Assembly (NCBI GenBank): GCA_015057405.1
Contig: SVEK01000013.1
Span: 1 to 64,000, forward strand
Length of the DNA stretch: 64,000 nt
Direction of reading: 5' to 3'
Source: Lachnospiraceae bacterium
GTDB taxonomy: Bacteria; Bacillota; Clostridia; Lachnospirales; Lachnospiraceae
Made by a program: the position numbers and the translations under genes. This document shows positions 31,286 to 40,749 of this stretch, piece after piece. The first letter of the stretch is position 1, and every line of letters starts with the position of its first letter. The notes under the pieces are model-generated. The model was not told the DNA's origin. It saw only the letters and a program-made list of their open reading frames with translations, and did not search any database.

Positions 31286-32509
31286 ATGAAAATCAAGGTA
31301 GCAGTATTATTTGGCGGAAAGACCACAGAACATGAAATATCTATTATTTCGGCCATTCAGGCCATGGGTTGTATAAACGGAGATAAGTATCAGGTTATCC
31401 CTGTTTATATTTCAAAGGATAATGATATGTATGTAGGAGAAAATATAGGTAATATCGAAAAATACAAAAATATACCTGCCCTTATTAAGGAAAGCAAAAA
31501 GGTTACATTTGTAAGTGAAGGAAACAAAGTGAATATTATGTATGTTTCTTCAAAGGGATTTTCAAAAAAGGTGTATGATACGGTAGATGTAGCATTCCCA
31601 ATTGTACATGGAACAAATGCAGAGGACGGAACATTGTTCGGTTACCTTAAGATGTTTAATCTTCCTATCGTCGGATGTGACGTAACATCATCAGCAGTAG
31701 GTATGGATAAGTATGTGGCTAAAACCGTACTTAAGTACAATGACATACCTGTACTTGACTGTCTCAGGGTGTATTCATGGGATTACAATGATGATAATGA
31801 GAAAATGATGGATAACATAGAAGCAAAGGTTTCATATCCGATGATTGTTAAACCGGTTAATCTCGGTTCAAGTGTCGGTATCAGCAAAGCGAAGGACAGA
31901 GACGGTCTTGCAACATCTCTTGAACTTGCATTTAAATTTGCTGATAAGGTCATTGTTGAAAGAGCAATTACTAATTTGAAAGAAATAAATTGTTCTGTGC
32001 TTGGTGATGAGATTCATGCAGAAGCTTCAGAATGTGAAGAACCTGTCAGCCATGGAGACATTCTTGATTATAAGGATAAATACATGGGTGGTAACGGAAA
32101 GAACGGAACGAAAGGTGGCGCAAAATCTGCAGGTGGTTCAAAGGGTATGGCGAGTCTTGCCAGAAAGATACCGGCAGATATCAGTGATGATGTAAGAGCG
32201 TATATTCGTGAAATGGCTGTAAAAGCCTTTAAGGTTCTTGGCTGTAATGGTGTATCAAGAATAGACTTCATGATTGATAAGGATACAAATGAAGTATTTC
32301 TTAACGAAATCAATACTATACCGGGTTCTCTTTCTTTCTATCTCTGGGAACCGATGGGTGTACCTTATCATGAACTTCTTGACAGAATGATAATGCTGGC
32401 ACTTAAGAGAAACACAAGGGAAGAAAATCTTATTTTTTCATTTGAAACAAATGTACTTGAAGGTGTAAAACTTGGAGGAAGTACCGGCGCAAAAGGAAGT
32501 AAAATGTAA
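31286..32509 (+). CDS. ddl: D-alanine--D-alanine ligase family
   Basis: LFGGKTTEHEISIISA, VKPVNLGSSVGISKA, LNEINTIPGSLSFYLWE. Confidence 0.92.
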   Translation: MKIKVAVLFGGKTTEHEISIISAIQAMGCINGDKYQVIPVYISKDNDMYVGENIGNIEKYKNIPALIKESKKVTFVSEGNKVNIMYVSSKGFSKKVYDTVDVAFPIVHGTNAEDGTLFGYLKMFNLPIVGCDVTSSAVGMDKYVAKTVLKYNDIPVLDCLRVYSWDYNDDNEKMMDNIEAKVSYPMIVKPVNLGSSVGISKAKDRDGLATSLELAFKFADKVIVERAITNLKEINCSVLGDEIHAEASECEEPVSHGDILDYKDKYMGGNGKNGTKGGAKSAGGSKGMASLARKIPADISDDVRAYIREMAVKAFKVLGCNGVSRIDFMIDKDTNEVFLNEINTIPGSLSFYLWEPMGVPYHELLDRMIMLALKRNTREENLIFSFETNVLEGVKLGGSTGAKGSKM

Positions 32510-32567
32510 TAGCACAAAAAATATTAAGCCTAATACTATGTAATAAAACATGGTATTGGGCTTTTTT

Positions 32568-33488
32568 ATGCTGAAATATGATGATATCATTAACGATATT
32601 AGAAATAATTGTTCATATACCGGAAAAGATATCGGTATAGCTGTTTTTGATACCGGAATAAGTCCTCACGAGGATTTGAAGGAAAGAATATATGCCTTTA
32701 AAAATATGGTTAAAGGTGAAGAATGTAATAAAAATGTCATATCGGATGATATCCCTTTTGATGATAACGGACATGGTACTCATGTGGCGGGAATCATATC
32801 GGGAAACGGCAGAATGTCAGATTTAAGATACAGGGGAATTGCCTCGGGAACAAAGCTGGTGGGAGTTAAAGTTTTGAATTATAAGGGTATAGGAAAACTT
32901 CAATACATCTGTGAAGGAATCGACTGGGTTATAGAAAATCGACAAAAATATAATATCAGGGTGGCTAACTTTTCAGTGGGAGGGGTTGCCGGCTCACAGG
33001 ATATGGAGACAGATGTATTTGTTAATGCGGTCAGAAAACTTGCAAAAACCGGTATTATAGTAGTTGCGGCTGCAGGAAATAACGGACCAAGATCAAATAC
33101 CATTACAGTACCGGGTATATGCAGAGAAGTGATAACTGTAGGTTCTTCAGATGACAATATCCCTATAAAAACTAGTAACGGAAAAAGATATATAAGCGAT
33201 TATTCCGGACGTGGCGGTGACAGTATTATACTGAAACCGGATATTACAGCGCCGGGTTCATATATAACAAGCTGTCTTAACAATAGAAACGGATATGCAG
33301 TTAAAAGCGGAACGTCCATGGCCTCAGCGGTGGTAAGCGGGGCGATATGCCTGTATCTTGAAAAGTACAAAAGTGCAACAACGGAAAACATAAGAGAAAG
33401 ATTGTGTGCAACGGCATATGACGGGGGGCGACCTAGGGAAAAACAAGGGTGCGGAATATTGAATATTCGAAGATTTTTAGCAATTTAA
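32568..33488 (+). CDS. S8 subtilisin-like serine protease, no evident signal peptide
   Basis: AVFDTGIS, NGHGTHVAGIISG, SGTSMASAVVSGA. Confidence 0.93.
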   Translation: MLKYDDIINDIRNNCSYTGKDIGIAVFDTGISPHEDLKERIYAFKNMVKGEECNKNVISDDIPFDDNGHGTHVAGIISGNGRMSDLRYRGIASGTKLVGVKVLNYKGIGKLQYICEGIDWVIENRQKYNIRVANFSVGGVAGSQDMETDVFVNAVRKLAKTGIIVVAAAGNNGPRSNTITVPGICREVITVGSSDDNIPIKTSNGKRYISDYSGRGGDSIILKPDITAPGSYITSCLNNRNGYAVKSGTSMASAVVSGAICLYLEKYKSATTENIRERLCATAYDGGRPREKQGCGILNIRRFLAI

Positions 33489-33581
33489 AAGGTATTTTTT
33501 TACAGATGTAAATATTTACGAACGGAGGATGGTATGATAAAATTGTTATGTTAAAAATATTTGTACGAAAGTGAAGCAGTT

Positions 33582-35891
33582 ATGGAAAATATTAAGGGTC
33601 TAAGTATAAAAGAAGTTGAAAAAAGGAAAAAGGAAGGTCTTATAAATATCGGTACAACAGTAAAGACCAATTCTTTTAAAGTCATTGTTTTAAAGAATAT
33701 TTGTACATTGTTTAATCTCGTAAATACATTGCTTGCCGTAGGATTATTACTTCTTGGTTCAGTGAAAAATATAATGTTTATGGGAGTTGTTTTCTGGAAT
33801 ATTATAATCGGTATTGTTCAGGAAGTCAGGGCAAAAATTATTATTGACCGTTTATCCATATTGAATGCTCCGAACGCAAGGGTTATCAGAGATGGTGAAC
33901 GATCAGAGATTCCTCTTGATGAGATAGTACTGGGCGACGTGTGTGTTCTTGAAAGCGGCAATCAGATATGTGCCGATGGAATAATTCTGGAAGGAGAATG
34001 TGAAGTAAATGAAAGTCTTCTTACAGGTGAGAGCGACCCTGTTTACAAGAAAAAGGGTGACGAAATATTGTCCGGAAGCTTTCTTGTATCAGGAAATGTG
34101 GTTACGGAGGTTATTCATGTAGGTGAGGATAATTACGTAAACAGCATTACAAACGGAGCAAAATACACAAAGAAAATCAATTCGGAGATATATAACTCAT
34201 GTAAGATGATTGTTAAGATTGTTTCCTGCTGTATAGCGCCGGTATTTGCATTATTAATGTGTAAACAGTTATTTATAAGCAAAATTGGTTTTAGAGATGC
34301 ATTTATCGCAACTACGGCATCTGTTATAGGCATGATTCCGTCCGGTCTTATATTGCTTATCAGTATGGTGCTTGCTTTAAGTGTAATCAGATTGTCAAAA
34401 TATAAGACGTTGGTACAGGATATGTATTGTATCGAAACTCTTGCAAGAGTCGATGTGCTTTGTCTGGATAAGACGGGTACCATAACAGAAGGAAGGATGA
34501 AGGTAGAGGATATTATATCTGTTTCCGACAAATACTCTGAAGAACAGGTAAAGAATGCACTGACTGAGTTTGCGTGCGCCAATAAAGATAACAATCCTAC
34601 GTCAAATGCGATAAAAGAGGCCTACGGCAAAGGTTCGGGTACATGGAAGATTCATGAAATCATAGGATTCTCATCGGAGAAAAAATGGAGTCTTACAGCT
34701 TTTGAAGAAAAGGGCAGTTATATTGCCGGTGCTTATGAATTTATCTTTGATAAGAAAGATAATGATGTTATAGAAAGAATTGAAGAATACCAGAAAAAAG
34801 GACGAAGAGTTCTTGCTTTTGCCAGAACAGACGGCCTGCCGACAGCCAAGGAACTGCCACCGGCACCGGAATTACTTGCACTTATTGTTATATCAGATGT
34901 TATAAGAGAAGAAGCCAGAGCGACCCTTGAATATTTCAGGAAACAAAATGTAGATGTTAAAATTATTTCCGGAGATAATATGGTTACGGTATCTAATGTG
35001 GCAAAAGAAGCAGGTGTAGACAATGCTGACATTTGCGTAGATGCCACAACACTGGATACAGACGAAAAGGTTGAGGAAGCTGCGGAAAAATATACAGTGT
35101 TCGGAAGAGTTACTCCGTCGCAGAAACTTAAGCTTGTAAAGGCTCTGAGAAAGAAAGGTCATACTGTCGGAATGACGGGGGACGGTGTGAATGATGTTTT
35201 GGCACTTAAAGAAGCTGATTGCAGTATAGCGATGCAGTCGGGTAGTGATGCGGCAAGAAATGTTTCAAATTTTGTCCTTATGGATTCGAATTTTGCATCC
35301 ATGCCTAAAATACTGGCAGAAGGCAGACGGAATATTAACAACCTGCAAAGATCGGCGTCATTATTTCTTACAAAAACAACATATTCCATTTTGCTGGCAG
35401 TTATTTTTTTGATAATTCCATTGAGATATCCGTTTGAACCGATACATCTGACGCTTGTGAGTTCGTTGGCAATCGGAATTCCTTCATTTGTACTTGCTCT
35501 TGAGGCAAATTATAATATCGTGAGGGGAAGGTTTTTGAAGAATGTATTAAGAATTGCCGTTCCGGCAGGTGTGATAATTGTTCTGAATATCATAGCAGCA
35601 GAAGTGTTCGGAATGATAATAAAAGCATCTCAAAAGGAAATAACCACCATGGCACTTTTTGTTATGGCATGCGCATCAATAGCAGAGTTGTTCCGTCTGT
35701 GCAGGCCATTCACAAGCCTTCGAGGATTTTTGATTGCATGTATATGCGCTATTTTCTGCGGAGTAGTGTTTATGTTTGGTGAGACATTGTTTACACTTAC
35801 GGATTTATCCGGTGGAAAATGGTCGTTTGTATTTATTGCCCTTGCGGTAACTTTTGTAATAAGAAATATTTATATAAAAAGAAAAGCATAA
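33582..35891 (+). CDS. P-type (HAD-IC) cation-transporting ATPase, CtpE-like
   Basis: LTGESDPVYK, CLDKTGTITEG, MTGDGVNDVLALKEADCSIAM, TM4 PSGL. Confidence 0.9.
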   Translation: MENIKGLSIKEVEKRKKEGLINIGTTVKTNSFKVIVLKNICTLFNLVNTLLAVGLLLLGSVKNIMFMGVVFWNIIIGIVQEVRAKIIIDRLSILNAPNARVIRDGERSEIPLDEIVLGDVCVLESGNQICADGIILEGECEVNESLLTGESDPVYKKKGDEILSGSFLVSGNVVTEVIHVGEDNYVNSITNGAKYTKKINSEIYNSCKMIVKIVSCCIAPVFALLMCKQLFISKIGFRDAFIATTASVIGMIPSGLILLISMVLALSVIRLSKYKTLVQDMYCIETLARVDVLCLDKTGTITEGRMKVEDIISVSDKYSEEQVKNALTEFACANKDNNPTSNAIKEAYGKGSGTWKIHEIIGFSSEKKWSLTAFEEKGSYIAGAYEFIFDKKDNDVIERIEEYQKKGRRVLAFARTDGLPTAKELPPAPELLALIVISDVIREEARATLEYFRKQNVDVKIISGDNMVTVSNVAKEAGVDNADICVDATTLDTDEKVEEAAEKYTVFGRVTPSQKLKLVKALRKKGHTVGMTGDGVNDVLALKEADCSIAMQSGSDAARNVSNFVLMDSNFASMPKILAEGRRNINNLQRSASLFLTKTTYSILLAVIFLIIPLRYPFEPIHLTLVSSLAIGIPSFVLALEANYNIVRGRFLKNVLRIAVPAGVIIVLNIIAAEVFGMIIKASQKEITTMALFVMACASIAELFRLCRPFTSLRGFLIACICAIFCGVVFMFGETLFTLTDLSGGKWSFVFIALAVTFVIRNIYIKRKA

Positions 35892-35941
35892 GGCATAAAA
35901 CACAAGACATAAAACATAAAGCATAAAGCATAAAGCATAAA
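35886..35941. repeat. 7-bp tandem repeat (GCATAAA-like), 8 units
   Basis: gcataag gcataaa acacaag acataaa acataaa gcataaa gcataaa gcataaa; first unit overlaps ATPase stop codon. Confidence 0.9.
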
Positions 35942-35944
35942 AAT

Positions 35945-35993
35945 ACCTCCCTGTGTCAGTTCAATTCAACCGACAATGGGGAGGTGTTTTTTT
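35945..35993. terminator. Hairpin between convergent genes
   Basis: ACCTCCC...GGGAGGTGTTTTTTT. Confidence 0.75.
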
Positions 35994-37605
35994 AAAATGT
36001 ATAGTTTTGCATAAATTCTATAAAACGTTCGGCAATTTCTCCGTCAAACTGAGTGTTTTCATTTACTCTGATTTCGTAGAGCGCTTCTTCATGTGTTAGT
36101 TCACGACCATAAGGACGTTGCGAAACCATGGCAACATAACCGTTAATGATGGATACTACTCGTGAGAGATAAGGTATGTTGTTACCTGCAAGGCGGGTAG
36201 GGTATCCGGAACCGTCGTAATTTTCGTGACAATGAAGAACCGGTATAGCCACGGCAAGAGTGCTGTCATAGAGTCTTGCGAGCCTTGAACTGATGGCAGG
36301 ATGGCTTCTTATAATGTCGAATTCCTCGGAAGTCAAGGGATCTCTCTTGAAATAAAGTTCTTCAGGAACTACAATCATGCCCAGATCCTGTAACTCGGTG
36401 ACAAGATTAAGATCCTTGAGCATATCATCATCAAGATTCAGGAAAATACCAAATGAGTTGGCAAGAATCAATGTTCTTTCAGTAAGTTCTTCCGACAGAA
36501 AACCTTTGTCATACAAAACACGCTGGATATCTATAAGAACATTTGAAGCAATCTTGTCTGCCTGTTTGTTCTTATACATAAGGGCATCAGCTGCACGGAG
36601 TACAGAAGAGAGAGGTTTTTTTTCGGAAATCTTTGTATCTATTCCGAAGGAAATAGATGGCGGGATAACGTTATCTTTATCTTCCGCACAAAGTTCTTTT
36701 ATCTTTCTGCAATATTCCTTTGCTTCGTTGTATCCGGCACCCGGAAGAATGATGTTGAATTCATCACCGCCGCAACGGCAGATAATATATTCTTCTTTAG
36801 CAACTTTCTTCATGATATCGGAAATAGTTGTAAGCAATGTGTCGCCATGTTTATGACCGAATACGTCATTGGTCAGCTTTAAGTTATTAACATCACTGAC
36901 AATAATTGAAACAGGATGAATCTTTGCTTCTTCAAGCTCTGCAAGCTTGGCATCAAAGTATGCACGATTGTAGACATGTGTAAGCATATCGTGGGAAGAC
37001 GAATAGGAAAGTCGAACGTGTTCCTGCTGCAGTTTTTCTTCGAGAACAGTACGTCTGTCAAGTTCTTCCGTTAGCTGGAGGTTATGAGCCGCAAGCTTTG
37101 ACAACTGGCTTGTGATAATAAAAATAAGATTCGCGATATGTCGAAATTCTTCGATAGTCATACTCGGCAATTTTTTATATTCTCTGGAATAAATTTCCGG
37201 GTCAATACCGAGAGCGTTTGCATATTCTGCATTGTCTTCATCCGACTGGTTGTCGGCATTTCTTACCTGTCCGAGCATCCAACTTGCTATGTGCTTGCCG
37301 TTGACGATAATACTGCATCCGGCATCTAAAAGATTGGCTGAAAGACAAGGAGAGATGATGGGACCTTCACAAGGTCTTCCCAGATATCTGTCGCTTTTCT
37401 TGCAGTTCTCACATCCGATAGAAGAAGAACGGATGATGTCATAACAAAAAGAACAGAAATTACTTGGTCTGGTAATAGGTGTTCCGTCAGGCTCGACGAT
37501 AACAGAGCCTACATGAAGAGTATATGCTACCTCGTCCTGTATTCTCTGGATTTCTTCTATATCAAATAAGTCGTAGAATGTATAATCTTTAGTATAATCT
37601 TCCAT
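35992..37605 (-). CDS. PocR-sensor / GGDEF / degenerate HD-GYP-like protein
   Basis: Cys-rich PocR-like N-terminus (FCYDIIRSSSIGCENCKKSDR); CRCGGDEFNIILPG; CHENYDGSGYP. Confidence 0.85.
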   Translation of the reverse strand: MEDYTKDYTFYDLFDIEEIQRIQDEVAYTLHVGSVIVEPDGTPITRPSNFCSFCYDIIRSSSIGCENCKKSDRYLGRPCEGPIISPCLSANLLDAGCSIIVNGKHIASWMLGQVRNADNQSDEDNAEYANALGIDPEIYSREYKKLPSMTIEEFRHIANLIFIITSQLSKLAAHNLQLTEELDRRTVLEEKLQQEHVRLSYSSSHDMLTHVYNRAYFDAKLAELEEAKIHPVSIIVSDVNNLKLTNDVFGHKHGDTLLTTISDIMKKVAKEEYIICRCGGDEFNIILPGAGYNEAKEYCRKIKELCAEDKDNVIPPSISFGIDTKISEKKPLSSVLRAADALMYKNKQADKIASNVLIDIQRVLYDKGFLSEELTERTLILANSFGIFLNLDDDMLKDLNLVTELQDLGMIVVPEELYFKRDPLTSEEFDIIRSHPAISSRLARLYDSTLAVAIPVLHCHENYDGSGYPTRLAGNNIPYLSRVVSIINGYVAMVSQRPYGRELTHEEALYEIRVNENTQFDGEIAERFIEFMQNYTF

Positions 37606-37702
37606 AACTTTATATCCTCTCGTAAAATATGATGCACAATAAAACTTAATAACTATTATAGTACAATAAGTTTATCAATACAAGGAAAAATTGCTCTTCG
37701 AT

Positions 37703-37731
37703 TTGCATTTATTTTTAATATATGATATAAT
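37703..37731 (+). promoter_or_regulatory. Sigma-A-type promoter TTGCAT-N17-TATAAT for flagellin-like gene
   Basis: Read directly. Confidence 0.55.
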
Positions 37732-37776
37732 ATTTCCAGCATACTTGGTGAATACAATTAAAGAAAGGTGGTATAT

Positions 37777-38538
37777 ATGAGCGATTTTTCGGTAACTAAT
37801 AGTTTGTACGGCAGCTATGAGAAGCTTTCAAGCGGTTCAAAGATTAATTCGGCGGCAGATGATGCGGCGGGACTTGCTATAACAGAAAAACTTGAAAGTC
37901 AGAAGAATTCTTACGATGTTGGCGCTGATAATGCCGCAACATCACAGGATATGACTGACGTGGCAGAGGGGGCGCTTTCTTCTATCACAGATGCACTTCA
38001 GAGAATGAAAGAACTTAGCTTACAAGCAAAAAATGCATTTTATGGTGACGGAGAGAAAAAGGCCATTCAGACAGAGATAGACCGGTTAAAATCATCTATT
38101 TCGGATATTGCAGCTAATACGCAGTTTAATACATTGAATCTTCTCGATGGTTCGATGGGAGAGTCAAATGTAGTAACCAATCCGGATGGAAGCGGTTCTG
38201 TAATCGATATGCCTGTAGCAACACTTGAATCACTTGGACTTGCAGATTATGATGTAACAGGTGAGTTTGATATGTCAGCTATAGACAAGGCTCTTGAGAA
38301 GGTTACTATGGCACGTTCAGAGCTTGGGGCTACATCAAACGGACTTGATTATGCAATCAATTACAATTCATACGCATCATATAACCTTACTGCAGCAAAG
38401 AGCAGTAAAGCAGATACAGATTTTGCCGAAGAGATTTCGGAACTTAAAAAGAATCAGATTCTTAATGAATACCAGCTTATGATGCAGAAGAAAAAAGAGG
38501 AAGAGGAAGAAGGAGTTGTAAGACTCTTAAAATTCTAA
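37777..38538 (+). CDS. Atypical short flagellin-like protein with charged C-terminal tail
   Basis: LSSGSKINSAADDAAGLAITEKLESQ...TSQDMTDVAEGALSSITDALQRMKELSLQA (flagellin D0/D1); ends MQKKKEEEEEGVVRLLKF. Confidence 0.88.
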   Translation: MSDFSVTNSLYGSYEKLSSGSKINSAADDAAGLAITEKLESQKNSYDVGADNAATSQDMTDVAEGALSSITDALQRMKELSLQAKNAFYGDGEKKAIQTEIDRLKSSISDIAANTQFNTLNLLDGSMGESNVVTNPDGSGSVIDMPVATLESLGLADYDVTGEFDMSAIDKALEKVTMARSELGATSNGLDYAINYNSYASYNLTAAKSSKADTDFAEEISELKKNQILNEYQLMMQKKKEEEEEGVVRLLKF

Positions 38539-38546
38539 AAAAGTAC

Positions 38547-38614
38547 AGAGCATTGCAGGAGACGGCAATAATATTTCCAATAGGGAAAGCTGTCACAGGG
38601 CGATGCTCTTTTTG
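38547..38614 (+). terminator. Probable terminator
   Basis: AGAGCAT...ATGCTCTTTTTG. Confidence 0.55.
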
Positions 38615-38707
38615 CGTTTAAATCTTGATTAAAAATAAGCTTCGTGATATAATTTTAACGAATTTCGGTCAGGAACCGATTCAAAATATTCAGAATGGAG
38701 AATCACT

Positions 38708-39913
38708 ATGGAAAAAATTAGAATGACCACACCTCTTGTAGAGATGGATGGCGATGAAATGACAAGAATATTATGGAAGTGGATTAAAGATGAATTAATT
38801 CTTCCATTTGTAGACTTAAAGACAGAATATTATGATCTTGGTCTTGAATACAGAAACCAGACAGATGATAAAGTAACAACAGACTCTGCGATTGCAACAA
38901 AAAAATACGGTGTTGCCGTTAAGTGTGCAACCATAACTCCAAATGCAGCCCGCATGACTGAATATGACCTTAAAGAAATGTGGAAGAGTCCTAACGGAAC
39001 AATCAGAGCTATTCTTGACGGTACAGTATTCAGAGCGCCTATTATTGTTAAAGGTATCGAGCCATATGTAAAGACATGGAAGAAACCTATTACTATTGCA
39101 AGACATGCTTATGGTGACGTATATAAAGCAACAGAGATGAAGGTTCCTTGTGCGGGAAAGGCTGAACTTGTATTTACTGCTGAGGATGGAACAGAGACAA
39201 GAGAGCTTATCCATAATTATAAGGGAGCAGGTGTTCTTCAGGGACAGCACAATCTGGTGGATTCGATAGAAAGCTTTGCAAGAAGCTGTTTCAATTATGC
39301 ACTTGATACAAAGCAGGATATCTGGTTTGCAACAAAAGATACTATTTCAAAGAAATATGATCATACATTTAAAGATATTTTTCAGGAAATATATGATAAT
39401 GAATATGATGCAAAGTTTAAAGAAGCCGGTATTGAATATTTCTATACACTTATAGACGATGCGGTGGCAAGAGTTATCCGTTCAGAAGGCGGATATATCT
39501 GGGCTTGTAAGAATTATGACGGTGATGTTATGAGTGACATGGTTGCTACGGCGTTCGGTTCTCTGTCGATGATGACATCAGTACTTGTGTCACCGGAAGG
39601 TAATTATGAATACGAAGCAGCGCACGGTACTGTTCAGAGACATTATTACAAGCATTTAAAAGGTGAGAAAACATCAACTAATCCTATCGCTACAATATTT
39701 GCATGGACAGGAGCTCTCAGAAAGAGAGGAGAACTTGATAATATCCCTGAACTTATGGAATTTGCTGATAAGCTTGACAGAGCATGTATTAAAACTATTG
39801 AAGACGGTAAGATGACAAATGACCTTGCAATTATTACAACATTTGAAAATCCTACAGTACTTAACAGTGAAGAATTTATTAAGGCTATCAGAGAAACATA
39901 CGAAGCTATGTAA
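38708..39913 (+). CDS. icd: Isocitrate dehydrogenase (NADP+)
   Basis: [28 protein letters not shown], eukaryote-like IDH family. Confidence 0.95.
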   Translation: MEKIRMTTPLVEMDGDEMTRILWKWIKDELILPFVDLKTEYYDLGLEYRNQTDDKVTTDSAIATKKYGVAVKCATITPNAARMTEYDLKEMWKSPNGTIRAILDGTVFRAPIIVKGIEPYVKTWKKPITIARHAYGDVYKATEMKVPCAGKAELVFTAEDGTETRELIHNYKGAGVLQGQHNLVDSIESFARSCFNYALDTKQDIWFATKDTISKKYDHTFKDIFQEIYDNEYDAKFKEAGIEYFYTLIDDAVARVIRSEGGYIWACKNYDGDVMSDMVATAFGSLSMMTSVLVSPEGNYEYEAAHGTVQRHYYKHLKGEKTSTNPIATIFAWTGALRKRGELDNIPELMEFADKLDRACIKTIEDGKMTNDLAIITTFENPTVLNSEEFIKAIRETYEAM

Positions 39914-39954
39914 TTTATATTTAAGATGTTACAGTCAGGATTGGGGGACATTCT

Positions 39955-40497
39955 ATGAATAAAAGACCTGTTAGCGGTGAACTGTACAGACATTTCAAAG
40001 GTGGTCTGTACCAGATTGTATGTATTGCAAAACATTCTGAGACAGAAGAAGAGATGGTAATATACCAGGCGATGTACGGAGATTTTTCTATATATGTACG
40101 TCCACTTAGTATGTTTATGAGTGAAGTGAGTCCTGAAAAGTATCCGGAATCACGGCAGAAATACAGATTTGAAAAGACTGAGATTACAGAAAAAGTAACT
40201 GAAAGTGAAACAGAAAAAGCAACATGGAAAGAAACAAAACCTGTTACCGATATACTGGAGTCTGATAATGAAGAGATGTGTGATCCGAATCTCCTTGCAT
40301 TTCTTGAGGCGGATTCTTCAAAAGAGAAGAAGAATATTCTTATGTTTATGAAGGATAAGATTGATGACAGGATGATAAATGATATTGCTGCATCACTTGA
40401 TATTGTGGTGGATGAAGGTGATATTGAACAGAGAATTGCAAGCATTATCAATTGTCTGAATACAATGTCAAAATATGAATGCGACAGATTTTCATAG
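39955..40497 (+). CDS. DUF1653-domain protein
   Basis: GELYRHFKGGLYQIVCIAKHSETEEEMVIYQAMYGDFSIYVRPLSMF. Confidence 0.8.
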   Translation: MNKRPVSGELYRHFKGGLYQIVCIAKHSETEEEMVIYQAMYGDFSIYVRPLSMFMSEVSPEKYPESRQKYRFEKTEITEKVTESETEKATWKETKPVTDILESDNEEMCDPNLLAFLEADSSKEKKNILMFMKDKIDDRMINDIAASLDIVVDEGDIEQRIASIINCLNTMSKYECDRFS

Positions 40498-40531
40498 AAT
40501 AGGCTTAATTAAACAGAATCAGTAGCTGAAT

Positions 40532-40577
40532 GACCATTATTACATGTTAAAATTCATGTGATAATGGTCTTTTTTTA
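40532..40577 (+). terminator. Intrinsic terminator
   Basis: GACCATTATTACATG...CATGTGATAATGGTCTTTTTTT. Confidence 0.85.
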
Positions 40578-40650
40578 TATCTAAATCACAACCATTTGTG
40601 TTTTGTTATAAAATTAAGCACCAGATATTGAAAAATTTTTCATTTTAGGC

Positions 40651-40677
40651 TAAAGTATTAATTAGATATGCCGATAA
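40651..40677 (+). promoter_or_regulatory. Consensus sigma-28/FliA (SigD)-type promoter TAAA-N15-GCCGATAA
   Basis: Exact match read from sequence, ~73 bp upstream of the BIG2 protein start. Confidence 0.8.
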
Positions 40678-40749
40678 ACATATTAAGGTATATTATGAAA
40701 TTCGTTAAGTAGCAAAATATAGATAAATTCACGGCATGGAGGTAGTAAT

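Noticed and set aside
35886-35941. Possible CRISPR array
   Set aside because: Units are 7 bp contiguous repeats without spacers; no cas genes in the window.
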